Of a stretch of 50,792 bases of DNA, positions 1 through 7,841 are shown piece after piece. The notes under the pieces were generated by a model. It was not told the DNA's origin. It did no database searches and saw nothing but the letters and a program-made list of their open reading frames with translations. The DNA comes from Bacillota bacterium. Its GTDB lineage: Bacteria; Bacillota; Clostridia; Tissierellales; Tissierellaceae. Made by a program: the position numbers and the translations under genes. The number at the start of each line of letters is the position of its first letter. Position 1 is the stretch's first letter. The DNA lies in contig JAEWGC010000026.1 of assembly GCA_023388495.1 (NCBI GenBank), positions 1 through 50,792 on the forward strand. Direction: 5' to 3'.

Positions 1-55
1 AAGTTTTACATTCTGAATAAATATCTGCCAAAGAAAGCTGTTTTTGTGGTATCAT
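1..55 (-). CDS. N-terminal fragment of an insertion-sequence transposase (cut by the window edge)
   Basis: Read on the minus strand, an ATG at 55-53 opens a frame that runs off the window, starting MIPQKQLSLADIYSECKT. A good ribosome binding site (AGGAGTT, 64-70 on the complement) sits 8 bases upstream. The start resembles transposases of the IS1182/DUF772 type as I remember them; only 18 residues are visible, so the family is an inference. No terminal inverted repeat could be fixed inside the window. It points away from mtnN, so the accessory gene string that follows may begin at an IS boundary. Confidence 0.45.
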   Translation of the reverse strand, partial: MIPQKQLSLADIYSECKT

Positions 56-154
56 ATTTTTATAACTCCTTTCGGGTTTTGGTGGATTTGTTGCTTGACA
101 CTTCAATTTTACCATAAATCGGTGAGGAGTTATATTATTTTAAGGAAAAAATGT

Positions 155-191
155 CCCGCATTTATGCGGGTTATGGCGTTTCGCAAACGCC
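155..191. other. Two back-to-back perfect hairpins between transposase and mtnN
   Basis: Stem CCCGCA/TGCGGG with loop TTTA (155-170) is followed four bases later by stem GGCGTTT/AAACGCC with loop CGC (175-191). Read on the minus strand the first hairpin is followed by a T-rich run (ACATTTTTT), so it could stop transcription entering the transposase gene, a feature common at IS ends. No long U run follows on the plus strand. Function is inference. Confidence 0.5.
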
Positions 192-225
192 TAAATAAGA
201 CTTATATTTAAGAGGTGAAGAGGCT

Positions 226-912
226 ATGAAAAACATTGGTATTATAGGTGCTATGGCTCTAGAAATTGAGTTATTAAAAAACAAAATTGATATAAATAGA
301 AAAGAAAATATTGCCGGATTTGATTTTTTCTTAGGTTCTATAGAGGGTAAAAATGTCATCATAACCCGTTGCGGTGAGGGCAAAGTAAATGCAGCCTCAT
401 GTACACAGATTTTAATTGATAGATTTGGCGTAGATTGTATTGTAAATACTGGGATTGCTGGTGGATTACATGAGTCAGTTAAAATCTGTGATGTAGTAAT
501 ATCTAATAATGTAACACATCATGATGTAAGAAAGGCTCAGATGGAAAGTTGTTTTCCTTATAGAGATTGCTTTCAAGCTGATGAAAGATTAATTGAAGCT
601 GCTGTTAAGGCATGTAAATTATATTATAGTGAAGGATGGAATTATCATATTGGAAGAATAGTAAGCGGAGAAAGCTTTATTCAAGATAGTGAAATAAAGA
701 AAAATTTAATTAGAGATTATTCACCACATTGCGTTGAAATGGAAGGCTCTGCAATAGGACATGTTGCTTATATAAATAATATCCCCTTTATAGTTATCAG
801 AAGTATATCTGATAATGCTGATGATGAAGCTACAATTGATTATAAAGAATTTGAATCTATAGCGGCTAATAAATCGGCAGAAATAGTTTTGAGTATGATA
901 GATATGTTGTAG
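226..912 (+). CDS. mtnN: 5'-methylthioadenosine/S-adenosylhomocysteine nucleosidase
   Basis: Cytosolic enzyme that hydrolyses the adenine from methylthioadenosine and S-adenosylhomocysteine, serving methionine salvage and removal of the methylation by-product; the latter reaction also feeds LuxS. The 228-residue length is normal for the family. The N-terminus MKNIGIIGAMALEIELL, the GIAGGL motif near residue 78 and the VEMEGSAIGHVA segment near residue 171 (substrate-binding Glu pair) followed by RSISDNADD (catalytic Asp) are all present. An AGAGGTGAAGAGG stretch lies just before the ATG. It is the first intact gene after the transposase fragment and has no luxS or methionine genes beside it. 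Confidence 0.93.
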   Translation: MKNIGIIGAMALEIELLKNKIDINRKENIAGFDFFLGSIEGKNVIITRCGEGKVNAASCTQILIDRFGVDCIVNTGIAGGLHESVKICDVVISNNVTHHDVRKAQMESCFPYRDCFQADERLIEAAVKACKLYYSEGWNYHIGRIVSGESFIQDSEIKKNLIRDYSPHCVEMEGSAIGHVAYINNIPFIVIRSISDNADDEATIDYKEFESIAANKSAEIVLSMIDML

Positions 913-964
913 TAAATTGAGAAAATGGAAAATAAGTAATGACTGAAAAGGTGGGGAAAGAGCA

Positions 965-1387
965 ATGGCAGATAATAAAAAAATAGATATAGGGGTTAAA
1001 GCATTAATCCTCAATAAAGGTAAGTTCTTAGTAATGCATAATAATGGAGTAAAAGAAGATCTATGGGAACTACCAGGTGGACGTATGGAATTTGGTGAAA
1101 CAGCAGAAGAAACTTTAAAGAGAGAAATATTAGAAGAAACGGGATTAGCTGTTAAGCCAATAAAATTAATAGATACATGGAACTTAGTTAGAGAAGATTA
1201 TCAAATAGCAGGAATTATTTATTTGTGCCAACTTGAAGCTGGCGAAGTAAGGTTATCAGATGAACATGATGCATTTAAATGGATTGATACAGATGAGGAA
1301 TCACTTAAAATGATGTATGACGTTTTTAGAATAAGAATGGTAAATTGGAATTGGAATGAGATAACAGCCATTTACAATAAGGAATAA
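965..1387 (+). CDS. Nudix hydrolase
   Basis: A 140-residue single-domain Nudix protein that should hydrolyse a nucleoside diphosphate linked to another moiety; the substrate cannot be told. The Nudix box at residues 39-61 matches the consensus GX5EX7REUXEEXGU exactly, with REILEETGL carrying the metal-binding glutamates. The N-terminal strand (VKALILNKGKFLVMHN) and the WELPGG entry to the box are typical. The start ATG follows GGTGGGGAAAG. The gene follows mtnN after 52 bases and is followed 18 bases later by a GNAT gene; stand-alone Nudix proteins of this kind often sit with acetyltransferases in Firmicute accessory regions. Confidence 0.9.
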   Translation: MADNKKIDIGVKALILNKGKFLVMHNNGVKEDLWELPGGRMEFGETAEETLKREILEETGLAVKPIKLIDTWNLVREDYQIAGIIYLCQLEAGEVRLSDEHDAFKWIDTDEESLKMMYDVFRIRMVNWNWNEITAIYNKE

Positions 1388-1405
1388 AAATTAGGAGACA
1401 TAGAT

Positions 1406-1699
1406 ATGATAAAGATTGCATTAGCTAAAGCTGATGAATTAGCTGGTTATATTTATGTTGAAGCTGAACCAGAATTCGGCGAAGGGAATATAGAATTTTT
1501 TGCAGTAAATGAATTACAAAGAAGCAAAGGAATAGGTAAGAAACTATTAATTATGGGGTTAAAGTGGCTATTTTTATTTGATTCTATAAGTTCTATTAAA
1601 CTTTGCGTTAACTTAAAAAATGAGAAGGCAATTAATCTATATAAAAAGGTAGGATTTAAACAAAAACACCAGTTAAGTTATTTTTCGAAGAGGATATAA
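1406..1699 (+). CDS. Half-length GNAT acetyltransferase-like protein
   Basis: A 97-residue protein with the acetyl-CoA-binding half of a GNAT fold: strand 4 (NIEFFAVNELQ), the pyrophosphate loop RSKGIGKKLL (motif A), helix 3, then the LCVNLKNEKAINLYKKVGF segment typical of motif B. Full GNAT proteins have about 140-180 residues; the N-terminal strands and helices 1-2 are missing. A clear ribosome binding site (TTAGGAGA) precedes the ATG, so the short form could be translated. Either it is a natural minimal GNAT or the trimmed remains of a larger gene. Substrate unknown. Confidence 0.7.
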   Translation: MIKIALAKADELAGYIYVEAEPEFGEGNIEFFAVNELQRSKGIGKKLLIMGLKWLFLFDSISSIKLCVNLKNEKAINLYKKVGFKQKHQLSYFSKRI

Positions 1700-1788
1700 A
1701 GGAGAGACAGAATTTGAGATACTGCAATAAATTCTCATAGAATAAAAATATTTAAATAGAATTAGTAGGACAGAAGGGTGTGATTATA

Positions 1789-2790
1789 TTGGAAATATTG
1801 ATTAGAGATGCAACTATAGAAGATGCAAAAAAAATTAGTGAGATAGTAGTATTATCATGGAAAACAGCCTATGTAGGAATTATTTCAGATGAATATCTAG
1901 ACTCCCTTTCTATAGAAAAGAGGAATAAATACATACTAAATAGCCTTAAGGAAGGACATAAGCATTATATTATTGCAGAATATGAAGGGCAAGCAGTAGG
2001 AATGTCATGTTTTTATCCTAGGAGTAAAGAAGGACTAGTTGCTGATGAATGGGAACTTGAGGCTATTTATCTTCTGCCTCAGTTTTGGAGTAAAGGTATA
2101 GGAATTAAATTAATACAGCGGGCTTTTAGATATATGCATGAACAACAGGCAGATGCTTGTGGATTATGGGTATTGCAAGAAAATTTACGAGCAAGAAGAT
2201 TTTACGAGGATATAGGATTTAAGGATATAGAGATAGAAAAATCAATTACTATAGGTGGAGAAGAACTCATTGAAGTTCGTTATCTTATAGATCTAAATAA
2301 GGAAAAGACTAATCAACCTAAGTACATAAATATAGATGAGTCTTTACGTCTAAGAAAATTTGATGGTAAGTTTGATTTTGCATTGGATTGGTATAAGGAC
2401 AAAGAAACAGTAAAATTAGTAGATGGAGAAGATGCGGAACTATACGATGTTAATATACTGGAAAAGATGTATAATTATTTAAATAATAAAGGGGAACTGT
2501 ACTTTATTGAAGTAAAAGAAGGTGATGATTTTTTACCAATAGGAGATGTAACATTTTGGGCAGAGGATATGCCAATAGTTATAGGAGATAAAAATTATCG
2601 TGGAAAAGGGATAGGGTATAAAGTTATTAAAGCTCTAGTACAAAGAGCACAAATGCTTGGATATAATGAAGTTTACATTAATGAAATATATTCATACAAT
2701 ACAGTATCTCAAAAGGCTTTTGAAAAAGCAGGATTTAGAAAATATAAAGAAAATAAAGATGGATATTCTTATGTATTAAAACTAAAATAA
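1789..2790 (+). CDS. Tandem two-domain GNAT acetyltransferase
   Basis: Two GNAT domains in one chain. Domain 1 (about residues 1-165) starts ILIRDATIEDAKKISEI and has the acetyl-CoA loop SKGIGIKLI and an ENLRARRFYEDIGF motif. Domain 2 (about 185-333) has YRGKGIGYKVIKALV and NTVSQKAFEKAGFRKY. I chose the TTG at 1789 because AAGGGTG (1774-1780) stands 8 bases before it; a GTG at 1780 in the same frame would leave no space for a ribosome binding site. Domain 2 resembles aminoglycoside 6'-acetyltransferase-like GNATs in general shape, but no drug-binding residue can be asserted. Both loops look intact, so both halves may be active. Substrates unknown. Confidence 0.85.
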   Translation: MEILIRDATIEDAKKISEIVVLSWKTAYVGIISDEYLDSLSIEKRNKYILNSLKEGHKHYIIAEYEGQAVGMSCFYPRSKEGLVADEWELEAIYLLPQFWSKGIGIKLIQRAFRYMHEQQADACGLWVLQENLRARRFYEDIGFKDIEIEKSITIGGEELIEVRYLIDLNKEKTNQPKYINIDESLRLRKFDGKFDFALDWYKDKETVKLVDGEDAELYDVNILEKMYNYLNNKGELYFIEVKEGDDFLPIGDVTFWAEDMPIVIGDKNYRGKGIGYKVIKALVQRAQMLGYNEVYINEIYSYNTVSQKAFEKAGFRKYKENKDGYSYVLKLK

Positions 2791-2859
2791 TGATTTGAAA
2801 ATAAAATAGAAGAAATAATTACAACTAATAATTGTTTTAGATTATAAAGGAGAGATATA

Positions 2860-3417
2860 ATGGAAATGCAACCAATAATAGAAACAAAAATGTTAATATT
2901 GAGACCATTTAAATTATCAGATTCAAAAATAGTGCAAGAGTTAGCTGGAGACTCTAAAATAGCAGAAACAACGCTAAATATCCCTCATCCATACATGGAT
3001 GGTATGGCCGAGGCATGGATTAATACTCATAAGGATAATTTAATTAATGAGAAAAGTATTACCTATGCAATAGTAAAAAAAGAGACTGAGGAGTTAATGG
3101 GAGCAATAAGCCTTATGACGATAAATAATGCTCATAAAAAAGCAGAATTAGGGTATTGGGTTGGGGTTCCTTATTGGAATAAAGGATATTGTACAGAAGC
3201 TTCCCAGGCTATTGTTGAACTTGGATTTAAGGAATTAAATCTAAATAGAATATATGCATTATCCATGGAGTGCAACAATGGATCGTGGAGGGTAATGGAG
3301 AAAATAGGAATGAAGTATGAAGGAACTCGGAGGCAAGATATTTTTAAAAATGGAATAGCGGTAGATTTAAGAAGTTATGCAATCTTGAGAGAAGATTTTC
3401 AAATTGGTATATTTTAG
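2860..3417 (+). CDS. RimJ/RimL-type GNAT acetyltransferase
   Basis: A 185-residue GNAT of the ribosomal-protein N-terminal acetyltransferase type: it opens with IIETKMLILRPFKLSDSK (the ETxxLxLRPF pattern), contains GYWVGVPYWNKGYCTEA (strand 4 and acetyl-CoA loop of the RimJ/L family) and ends with NGSWRVMEKIGMKYEGTRR, the usual NxxSxxxxEKxGF block. The length is right for the family. AAAGGAGAG lies a few bases before the ATG. Members of this group acetylate protein N-termini or small molecules; the target is not predictable from sequence. Confidence 0.88.
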   Translation: MEMQPIIETKMLILRPFKLSDSKIVQELAGDSKIAETTLNIPHPYMDGMAEAWINTHKDNLINEKSITYAIVKKETEELMGAISLMTINNAHKKAELGYWVGVPYWNKGYCTEASQAIVELGFKELNLNRIYALSMECNNGSWRVMEKIGMKYEGTRRQDIFKNGIAVDLRSYAILREDFQIGIF

Positions 3418-3429
3418 GGTGAAAACCAG

Positions 3430-3846
3430 ATGAAAGCATATATAGGAGTTAAATATCATGAAGATTATAGAAACAAGGAAATAGTTGATAAAATTTCCTC
3501 TACTCTAGAAAAAACAGGATATAAGACTAGTTGTATTGTTAGGGATATAGAAAACAGTAGACAAAGAGAATACAATCCCCAAGAATTAATGGAATTGACC
3601 TTTAAAGAAATTGATGAATGTAATTTAGTTATAATTGATTTAACTGAAAAGGGAGTAGGGCTAGGAATTGAGGCTGGATATGCTTTTGCAAAGGGCATAC
3701 CAGTTATTACAATAGCAAAATGGGGAGCTGATATTTCGGAAACACTGGTAGGTATATCTAAAAGAGTATTTTTCTATGATGATACCCAAGATATAGAGGG
3801 ATTGTTTGATTATATTTGGAGGTATTTTAATGATAATTTGGATTAA
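3430..3846 (+). CDS. Nucleoside 2-deoxyribosyltransferase-like protein
   Basis: A 138-residue alpha/beta protein with the outline of the nucleoside 2-deoxyribosyltransferase-like superfamily: MKAYIGVKY opening strand, a NLVIIDLTEKGVGLGIEAGY segment holding the characteristic Asp and the G-x-E-x-G-x-A nucleotide-binding pattern, and KGIPVITIAK after it. The superfamily includes true transferases, 5'-nucleotide N-glycosidases and uncharacterised nucleotide-binding proteins, so activity is open. It overlaps the next gene by 17 bases, suggesting translational coupling. A 26-base piece of this gene is repeated with two mismatches at 9566-9591. Confidence 0.65.
   Translation: MKAYIGVKYHEDYRNKEIVDKISSTLEKTGYKTSCIVRDIENSRQREYNPQELMELTFKEIDECNLVIIDLTEKGVGLGIEAGYAFAKGIPVITIAKWGADISETLVGISKRVFFYDDTQDIEGLFDYIWRYFNDNLD
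3517..3542 (+). repeat. 26-bp repeat, copy 1 (inside the deoxyribosyltransferase-like gene)
   Basis: This stretch, encoding GYKTSCIVR, matches 9566-9591 at 24 of 26 bases in the same orientation. The copy here is inside an intact gene; the other lies in a gene-free scar about 6 kb downstream. Confidence 0.85.
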
Positions 3847-4426
3847 TGGGGCATTTGGAAGTGGAAAAACAAATGTAGCATATGAATTAAATAGGAGAGT
3901 AGCGAATTCCTATGTATATGATCCAGAGGAAATAGGGTACTTTATTCGAGATAATATACCTAAAGAGTTGAAACTATCTGATTTCCAGGATTTCAATATT
4001 TGGAGAGATTTTAACTACCAAATGCTTGAATATATAAACAGTCAATATGATGGGATTATTATTGTTCCAATGACAATCACAAATAATATATATTATAATG
4101 AGATATTAGAAAGATTGAGGCAAGATAATGTTGATATTAAGCATTTTACTTTAATGGCGAGTAAAGAAACCTTAATTAATAGACTAAGAAAAAGAGGAGA
4201 TGGAAAGAATTCATGGGCTGCTAAGCAAATTGATAGGTGTATAAATGCTTTAGCTGATCCAGCTTTCAAAGAGCATATTAACACAGATAAAATGACAATT
4301 TATGAAGTGGTTGAATATATTGCTGAATCATGTAAGATTAATCTATTGCCTGATAATCGAAATTTAATCAATAAAAAAGCAGATAAGTTTATAATTTGGC
4401 TCAGACATATGAGACTATTGAAGTAG
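3830..4426 (+). CDS. TmrB-like P-loop ATPase (tunicamycin-resistance protein family)
   Basis: A 198-residue P-loop protein very close in layout to Bacillus TmrB, an ATP-binding, membrane-associated protein that confers tunicamycin resistance. It opens MIIWINGAFGSGKT (Walker A, residues 7-14), then has YVYDPEEIGYFIRDNIP, IVPMTI, HFTLMASKETLINRLRKRG and KNSWAAKQIDRC, blocks I recognise from TmrB. The ATG at 3830 is chosen because GGAGG (3818-3822) precedes it by 7 bases; it lies inside the end of the previous gene. Whether this homologue acts on tunicamycin or another nucleoside-like compound is unknown. A LspA-like gene follows. Confidence 0.82.
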   Translation: MIIWINGAFGSGKTNVAYELNRRVANSYVYDPEEIGYFIRDNIPKELKLSDFQDFNIWRDFNYQMLEYINSQYDGIIIVPMTITNNIYYNEILERLRQDNVDIKHFTLMASKETLINRLRKRGDGKNSWAAKQIDRCINALADPAFKEHINTDKMTIYEVVEYIAESCKINLLPDNRNLINKKADKFIIWLRHMRLLK

Positions 4427-4503
4427 AATTAAAAGGTATAAAAAAGGTGGTATTTTCCGTAGATTCAAAGATTGGAGTGAGACTAATAAGGCCAAGAAAT
4501 AAA

Positions 4504-5019
4504 ATGACCAAAATCATAATTTTTATGTTAATAGTACTAGAGCAAGGGATAAAACTTATAGTAAAAAATTACTATAATGTAAAAGTTCCAATAATAGAAA
4601 ATATATTATATTTTATGCCTGTACTAAATGAAGATTATTCATGGTTTAATTCTATGTTTCAATTTGGTTGGAGTAGGTTTTTTCACATAGCTTTAGTTTT
4701 ATTTGTTATATTATTTGGCTATTCTTTTTTTAAATATTTAGAAACTAAAAATCTGAATAAGAAAATAACTAATACATTAAAAATCTTCTTGTTTTCAGGT
4801 GCTATATGCTCCTTAATGGATAAGATTTTTTGGAATGGAAGTTTAGATTATATATTATTAAAAGGCTTTTTTGTATTTGATTTAAAGGATTGTTATCTAA
4901 CTACTTTTCAGGTAATAATTATAATATTTGCTATAAAAAACAGGAAAACAATTTCAAAAATTAATGAAATAGAATTAGTAAAAGACTATATTGGATTTAT
5001 CAGGAATAATAAAGCTTAA
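4504..5019 (+). CDS. LspA-like (signal peptidase II-type) membrane protein
   Basis: An integral membrane protein with about four hydrophobic segments and LspA-like spacing. LspA is the aspartic protease that cleaves prolipoproteins. Key blocks are altered: the DQxxK near the first helix is EQGIK, the NxxDR block is SLMDK and the NxxD block is DLKD, so both catalytic-type Asp are kept but the neighbouring Asn residues are replaced. This marks it as a divergent paralogue rather than the housekeeping enzyme. The start is uncertain: ATG 4504 gives about 171 residues, close to family length; GTG 4477 or TTG 4396 are in frame but lack a convincing ribosome binding site. Confidence 0.6.
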   Translation: MTKIIIFMLIVLEQGIKLIVKNYYNVKVPIIENILYFMPVLNEDYSWFNSMFQFGWSRFFHIALVLFVILFGYSFFKYLETKNLNKKITNTLKIFLFSGAICSLMDKIFWNGSLDYILLKGFFVFDLKDCYLTTFQVIIIIFAIKNRKTISKINEIELVKDYIGFIRNNKA

Positions 5020-5043
5020 AATAAAGGGATGGAAGTGAGATTA

Positions 5044-5586
5044 ATGTTTAAACATATAATAGATGAAGATGTTGAATTAAGGTTGCTTGATGTATGTCAT
5101 TCACAAGAAATGTTTAATTTGATTGATTCCAGTAGAGAGCATTTGAGAAAGTATCTACCTTGGGTAGATGATACAATATCTGTAAATGATACAAGAACAT
5201 TTATAGAGAGTAGTAAAAGTAAATATGCATCAAATAATGGTTTCGATGTTGGTATATGGTATAAAGGAGAATTAGCAGGAGTTATTGGATTTCATAGTAT
5301 AAATAGAAGTATTAAAGAAATAAGCATAGGTTATTGGTTAAGTGAAAGATTTTTAGGCAAGGGAATAATGACAAAAGCTTGCAGAGAATTTATCCACTTT
5401 GCATTTAATAATTATAAATTCAACAGAGTAGAGATTAGATGTGCAGAGGATAACTTTAAAAGTAGGGCTATTCCTGAAAGACTTGGATTTACTAAGGAAG
5501 GTATAATAAGAGATGGTGAATTGCTTGGCGAGGGATATGTAAACTGTGTTGTTTATGGGATATTAAAAAGGGAATGGATTATATAG
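5044..5586 (+). CDS. YdaF/RimL-like GNAT acetyltransferase
   Basis: A GNAT of the ribosomal-protein-serine acetyltransferase type. It begins MFKHIIDEDVELRLLDV, has HLRKYLPWVDD (a block typical of the YdaF/RimL group), GYWLSERFLGKGIMTKA as strand 4 and acetyl-CoA loop, and NFKSRAIPERLGFTKEG as motif B. ATG 5044 is preferred to the in-frame ATG 5029 because GGAAGTGAG (5031-5039) precedes it at a workable distance and family members start with MFxxxID. The target is unknown. The stop overlaps the start of a degraded ATPase fragment. Confidence 0.85.
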   Translation: MFKHIIDEDVELRLLDVCHSQEMFNLIDSSREHLRKYLPWVDDTISVNDTRTFIESSKSKYASNNGFDVGIWYKGELAGVIGFHSINRSIKEISIGYWLSERFLGKGIMTKACREFIHFAFNNYKFNRVEIRCAEDNFKSRAIPERLGFTKEGIIRDGELLGEGYVNCVVYGILKREWII

Positions 5587-5675
5587 ATAAGGTATGTAAT
5601 ATTTTTGAATCAAGAGGTGGAGAGGTATATTTTGTAGAGCTTGAGGCAGATCTTAAGGAAAGGTTTAAATTGTAA
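5577..5675 (+). pseudogene. C-terminal scar of an AAA/kinase-like ATPase gene
   Basis: In a frame different from the preceding GNAT, about 32 codons read DYIDKVCNIFESRGGEVY followed by FVELEADLKERFKL and a stop. The block VYFVELEADLxERL with an upstream DKVCNIFESRG is what I recall from the C-terminal third of small P-loop kinase-like proteins annotated as AAA family ATPases. There is no start codon with a ribosome binding site and no Walker A, so only a fragment survives. It shows a deletion between the GNAT and the histidine phosphatase gene. Confidence 0.55.
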
Positions 5676-5737
5676 AATACCAAGTACAAATAGAGTATAT
5701 AAAATAAAAAAATGACAAAAAGAATGGAGTGACATAA

Positions 5738-6343
5738 TTGAAAATATACATAACTAGACATGGAGAAACTCAGTGGAATAAAGAAGGAAGAATGCAAGGA
5801 TGGCAGAATTCTAATTTAAGTGAAAATGGTATTGAAAATGCAAAGAAACTTGGTACTAGACTAAAAGATATCAACTTTGATTATATATATTGTAGTCCTT
5901 TAGGTAGAACAGTAGATACAGCTAAATATATTAGACAAGATAAAGATACAGAAATAATTTTGATTGATGATCTTAAGGAGATGGGATTTGGAAAATGGGA
6001 AGGTATGGAACATGATACTATAAAGGAGCTATATCCAACTGAATATTTCAACTTTTGGAACAAGCCTCATCTATATAATCCAATTGAAGGAGAAAGCTTT
6101 GATGAGTTATTTGAAAGAGTAAAAGGTGTGTTGAACCAGGTAAAAGATAATACAGAAGTAGAAAATATCCTAATAGTATCCCATGCAGTCGTTATTAAAG
6201 CAATTTATGCTATTATAAAAAAACAACCACTAGAAGAATTATGGAATCCTCCATTTTTACAAGGTACTTCACTTACTATAATTGAAGCAGTAGATAATGA
6301 AATTAATATTATATTAGAAGCAGATACATCTCATATGGAATAA
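5738..6343 (+). CDS. Histidine phosphatase family protein (phosphoglycerate mutase-like)
   Basis: A 201-residue member of the histidine phosphatase superfamily. The N-terminal YITRHGETQWN carries the catalytic His of the RHG motif; GWQNSNLSENG, YCSPLGRTVDTA (second phosphate-binding Arg) and ILIVSHAVVIKA (second catalytic His, about residue 149) complete the active site. Translation starts at a TTG preceded by GGAGTGA. The family includes broad-specificity phosphatases, cobalamin-pathway CobC and phosphoglycerate mutases; with no linked cobalamin or glycolysis gene it is best called a phosphatase of unknown substrate. Confidence 0.88.
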   Translation: MKIYITRHGETQWNKEGRMQGWQNSNLSENGIENAKKLGTRLKDINFDYIYCSPLGRTVDTAKYIRQDKDTEIILIDDLKEMGFGKWEGMEHDTIKELYPTEYFNFWNKPHLYNPIEGESFDELFERVKGVLNQVKDNTEVENILIVSHAVVIKAIYAIIKKQPLEELWNPPFLQGTSLTIIEAVDNEINIILEADTSHME

Positions 6344-6377
6344 GATTAATTATTTTAAAATATAAGGGGGAAATAAG

Positions 6378-6893
6378 ATGGCAAAGCTAGCTAATTTTCA
6401 AGTAGATCAACTTCCAGAAATTCGTATTATAGGGAAAGCAATATATCCAGATATGGATATGAAAGAAAATCCGATTCCGGCATTTTGGCAGGAGTGCTTT
6501 AGAGATGGTACTTTTTCTAAGTTAGAAGAGTTAGAAGAGTATTACATCGATAGCTCTTATGTTGGATGGATGGGTGATTGGGGAATTGAAGGGGACAAGT
6601 TTACTTACATCTGTGGAATACTTATGAAATCAGATACCCCTGTACCAGAAGGATTTATCTATAGAGATATTGCTGCATCCACAGTAGCCATAGGTTGGAT
6701 TCAAGGCTTAGAAAAAGATGTCTATCCTGTTGCCCATGAATTTACAGAAAAGGCAATGGAAGAACAAGGGTACAAGCTAGATCAATCTGCTAATTGGTGT
6801 ATGGAGCTATACAATTGTCCAAGATTTACAACACCAATGGAAAATGGAGAGATAATTTTAGATTATTATATACCTGTAATATCTAACCAATAA
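6378..6893 (+). CDS. GyrI-like/effector-binding domain protein
   Basis: A 171-residue protein made of a single GyrI-like (AraC effector-binding, SOUL-like) domain without a DNA-binding part. Family-like signs are the N-terminal LPEIRIIGKAIYP strand, the internal pattern GWMGDWG, YICGILMKSDTPVPEGF, and the terminal ENGEIILDYYIPV. Such stand-alone domains bind small hydrophobic ligands or, in some lineages, hydrolyse cyclopropanoid compounds; nothing here fixes the role. TAAGGGGGAAAT precedes the ATG. A strong terminator follows directly. Confidence 0.7.
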   Translation: MAKLANFQVDQLPEIRIIGKAIYPDMDMKENPIPAFWQECFRDGTFSKLEELEEYYIDSSYVGWMGDWGIEGDKFTYICGILMKSDTPVPEGFIYRDIAASTVAIGWIQGLEKDVYPVAHEFTEKAMEEQGYKLDQSANWCMELYNCPRFTTPMENGEIILDYYIPVISNQ

Positions 6894-6907
6894 TTTTATA
6901 TATCTAG

Positions 6908-6938
6908 GATAGATAGCTGAGGCTATCTATCTTTTTCT
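6908..6938 (+). terminator. Rho-independent terminator after the GyrI-like gene
   Basis: Perfect 10-bp stem GATAGATAGC/GCTATCTATC with a TGAG tetraloop, followed by TTTTTCTC. It closes the transcription unit that includes the histidine phosphatase and GyrI-like genes. Confidence 0.9.
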
Positions 6939-7016
6939 CAGAATAACTATTGTATTTTAAGATATGGCATAAATTATATGAGGAATATTAAATCAGTTTA
7001 TCAAGGGGAGAAAGAG

Positions 7017-7793
7017 ATGAAGATAGAATCATTTGCACAAGCATTGACCAAGGTTTATATAGATAATCCCTGTAGGATACAACCTAATGCTTTATGGAAA
7101 ACACTTAAGCTGTGTGATAATTTTAATAAGGAATATATAGTAGAAAACAATGAAGTTAATAGATTAAAGCTCTGGAATAATGATATGCTACATACATTTT
7201 GGGATATGGATAATAAATCAATAGATGAGAATATAGAACAATTCAAAACAATGCTTATTCATGAATTACAGCTGGATCATAGTATAAAAGAACAATTTTT
7301 AAATAATAAATCATATTTTAGATTATTACATAATAACAAAGGTATTGAAGACATTGATATTCCAGAGGGTTACTATATTAGAAATGTTGATATCAATACA
7401 GAAATACAAATGGTATCAGACTTAATCTGTAGTTGCTATGATGATATCAAACCAAATGTAGATGAAGTAATTAAATGGACAAAACACCCCGTATTTAACA
7501 ATGATTTATGGATATGGATAATAGAGAAAAAAACAGAAAAACCTGTGGCACTTGGAATAGCGGAATTAGATATAAGTATCAAAGAGGGATCCTTGGAGTG
7601 GATTCAAGTGCTTCCAGATTATCATGGAAAAAAATTAGGAAAGTTAATTGTCATAGAATTATTAAAACGATTAAGGCCCTATGTAAAATTTACTACAGTT
7701 TCTGGAGAACTAGACAATAAAACAAATCCAGAAAGATTATATAGGAGTTGTGGATTTACTGGCAACGATATTTGGCATGTTTTGAGGAAATAA
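7017..7793 (+). CDS. GNAT acetyltransferase with an extra N-terminal domain
   Basis: About 258 residues: a helical N-terminal part (1-110, SFAQALTKVYIDNPCRIQPN and an acidic region) unlike the GNAT fold, and a C-terminal GNAT domain with GYYIRNVD, LEWIQVLPDYHGKKLGKLI (strand 4 and acetyl-CoA loop) and TNPERLYRSCGF (motif B). ATG 7017 is chosen because AAGGGGAG (7003-7010) precedes it by six bases; the in-frame ATG at 6978 has none. It is likely its own transcription unit, lying after the terminator at 6908-6938. Substrate unknown. Confidence 0.82.
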   Translation: MKIESFAQALTKVYIDNPCRIQPNALWKTLKLCDNFNKEYIVENNEVNRLKLWNNDMLHTFWDMDNKSIDENIEQFKTMLIHELQLDHSIKEQFLNNKSYFRLLHNNKGIEDIDIPEGYYIRNVDINTEIQMVSDLICSCYDDIKPNVDEVIKWTKHPVFNNDLWIWIIEKKTEKPVALGIAELDISIKEGSLEWIQVLPDYHGKKLGKLIVIELLKRLRPYVKFTTVSGELDNKTNPERLYRSCGFTGNDIWHVLRK

Positions 7794-7841
7794 GATATAT
7801 GTATAACTATATTAAGTGCAATAATATATAGGGGGGATATC

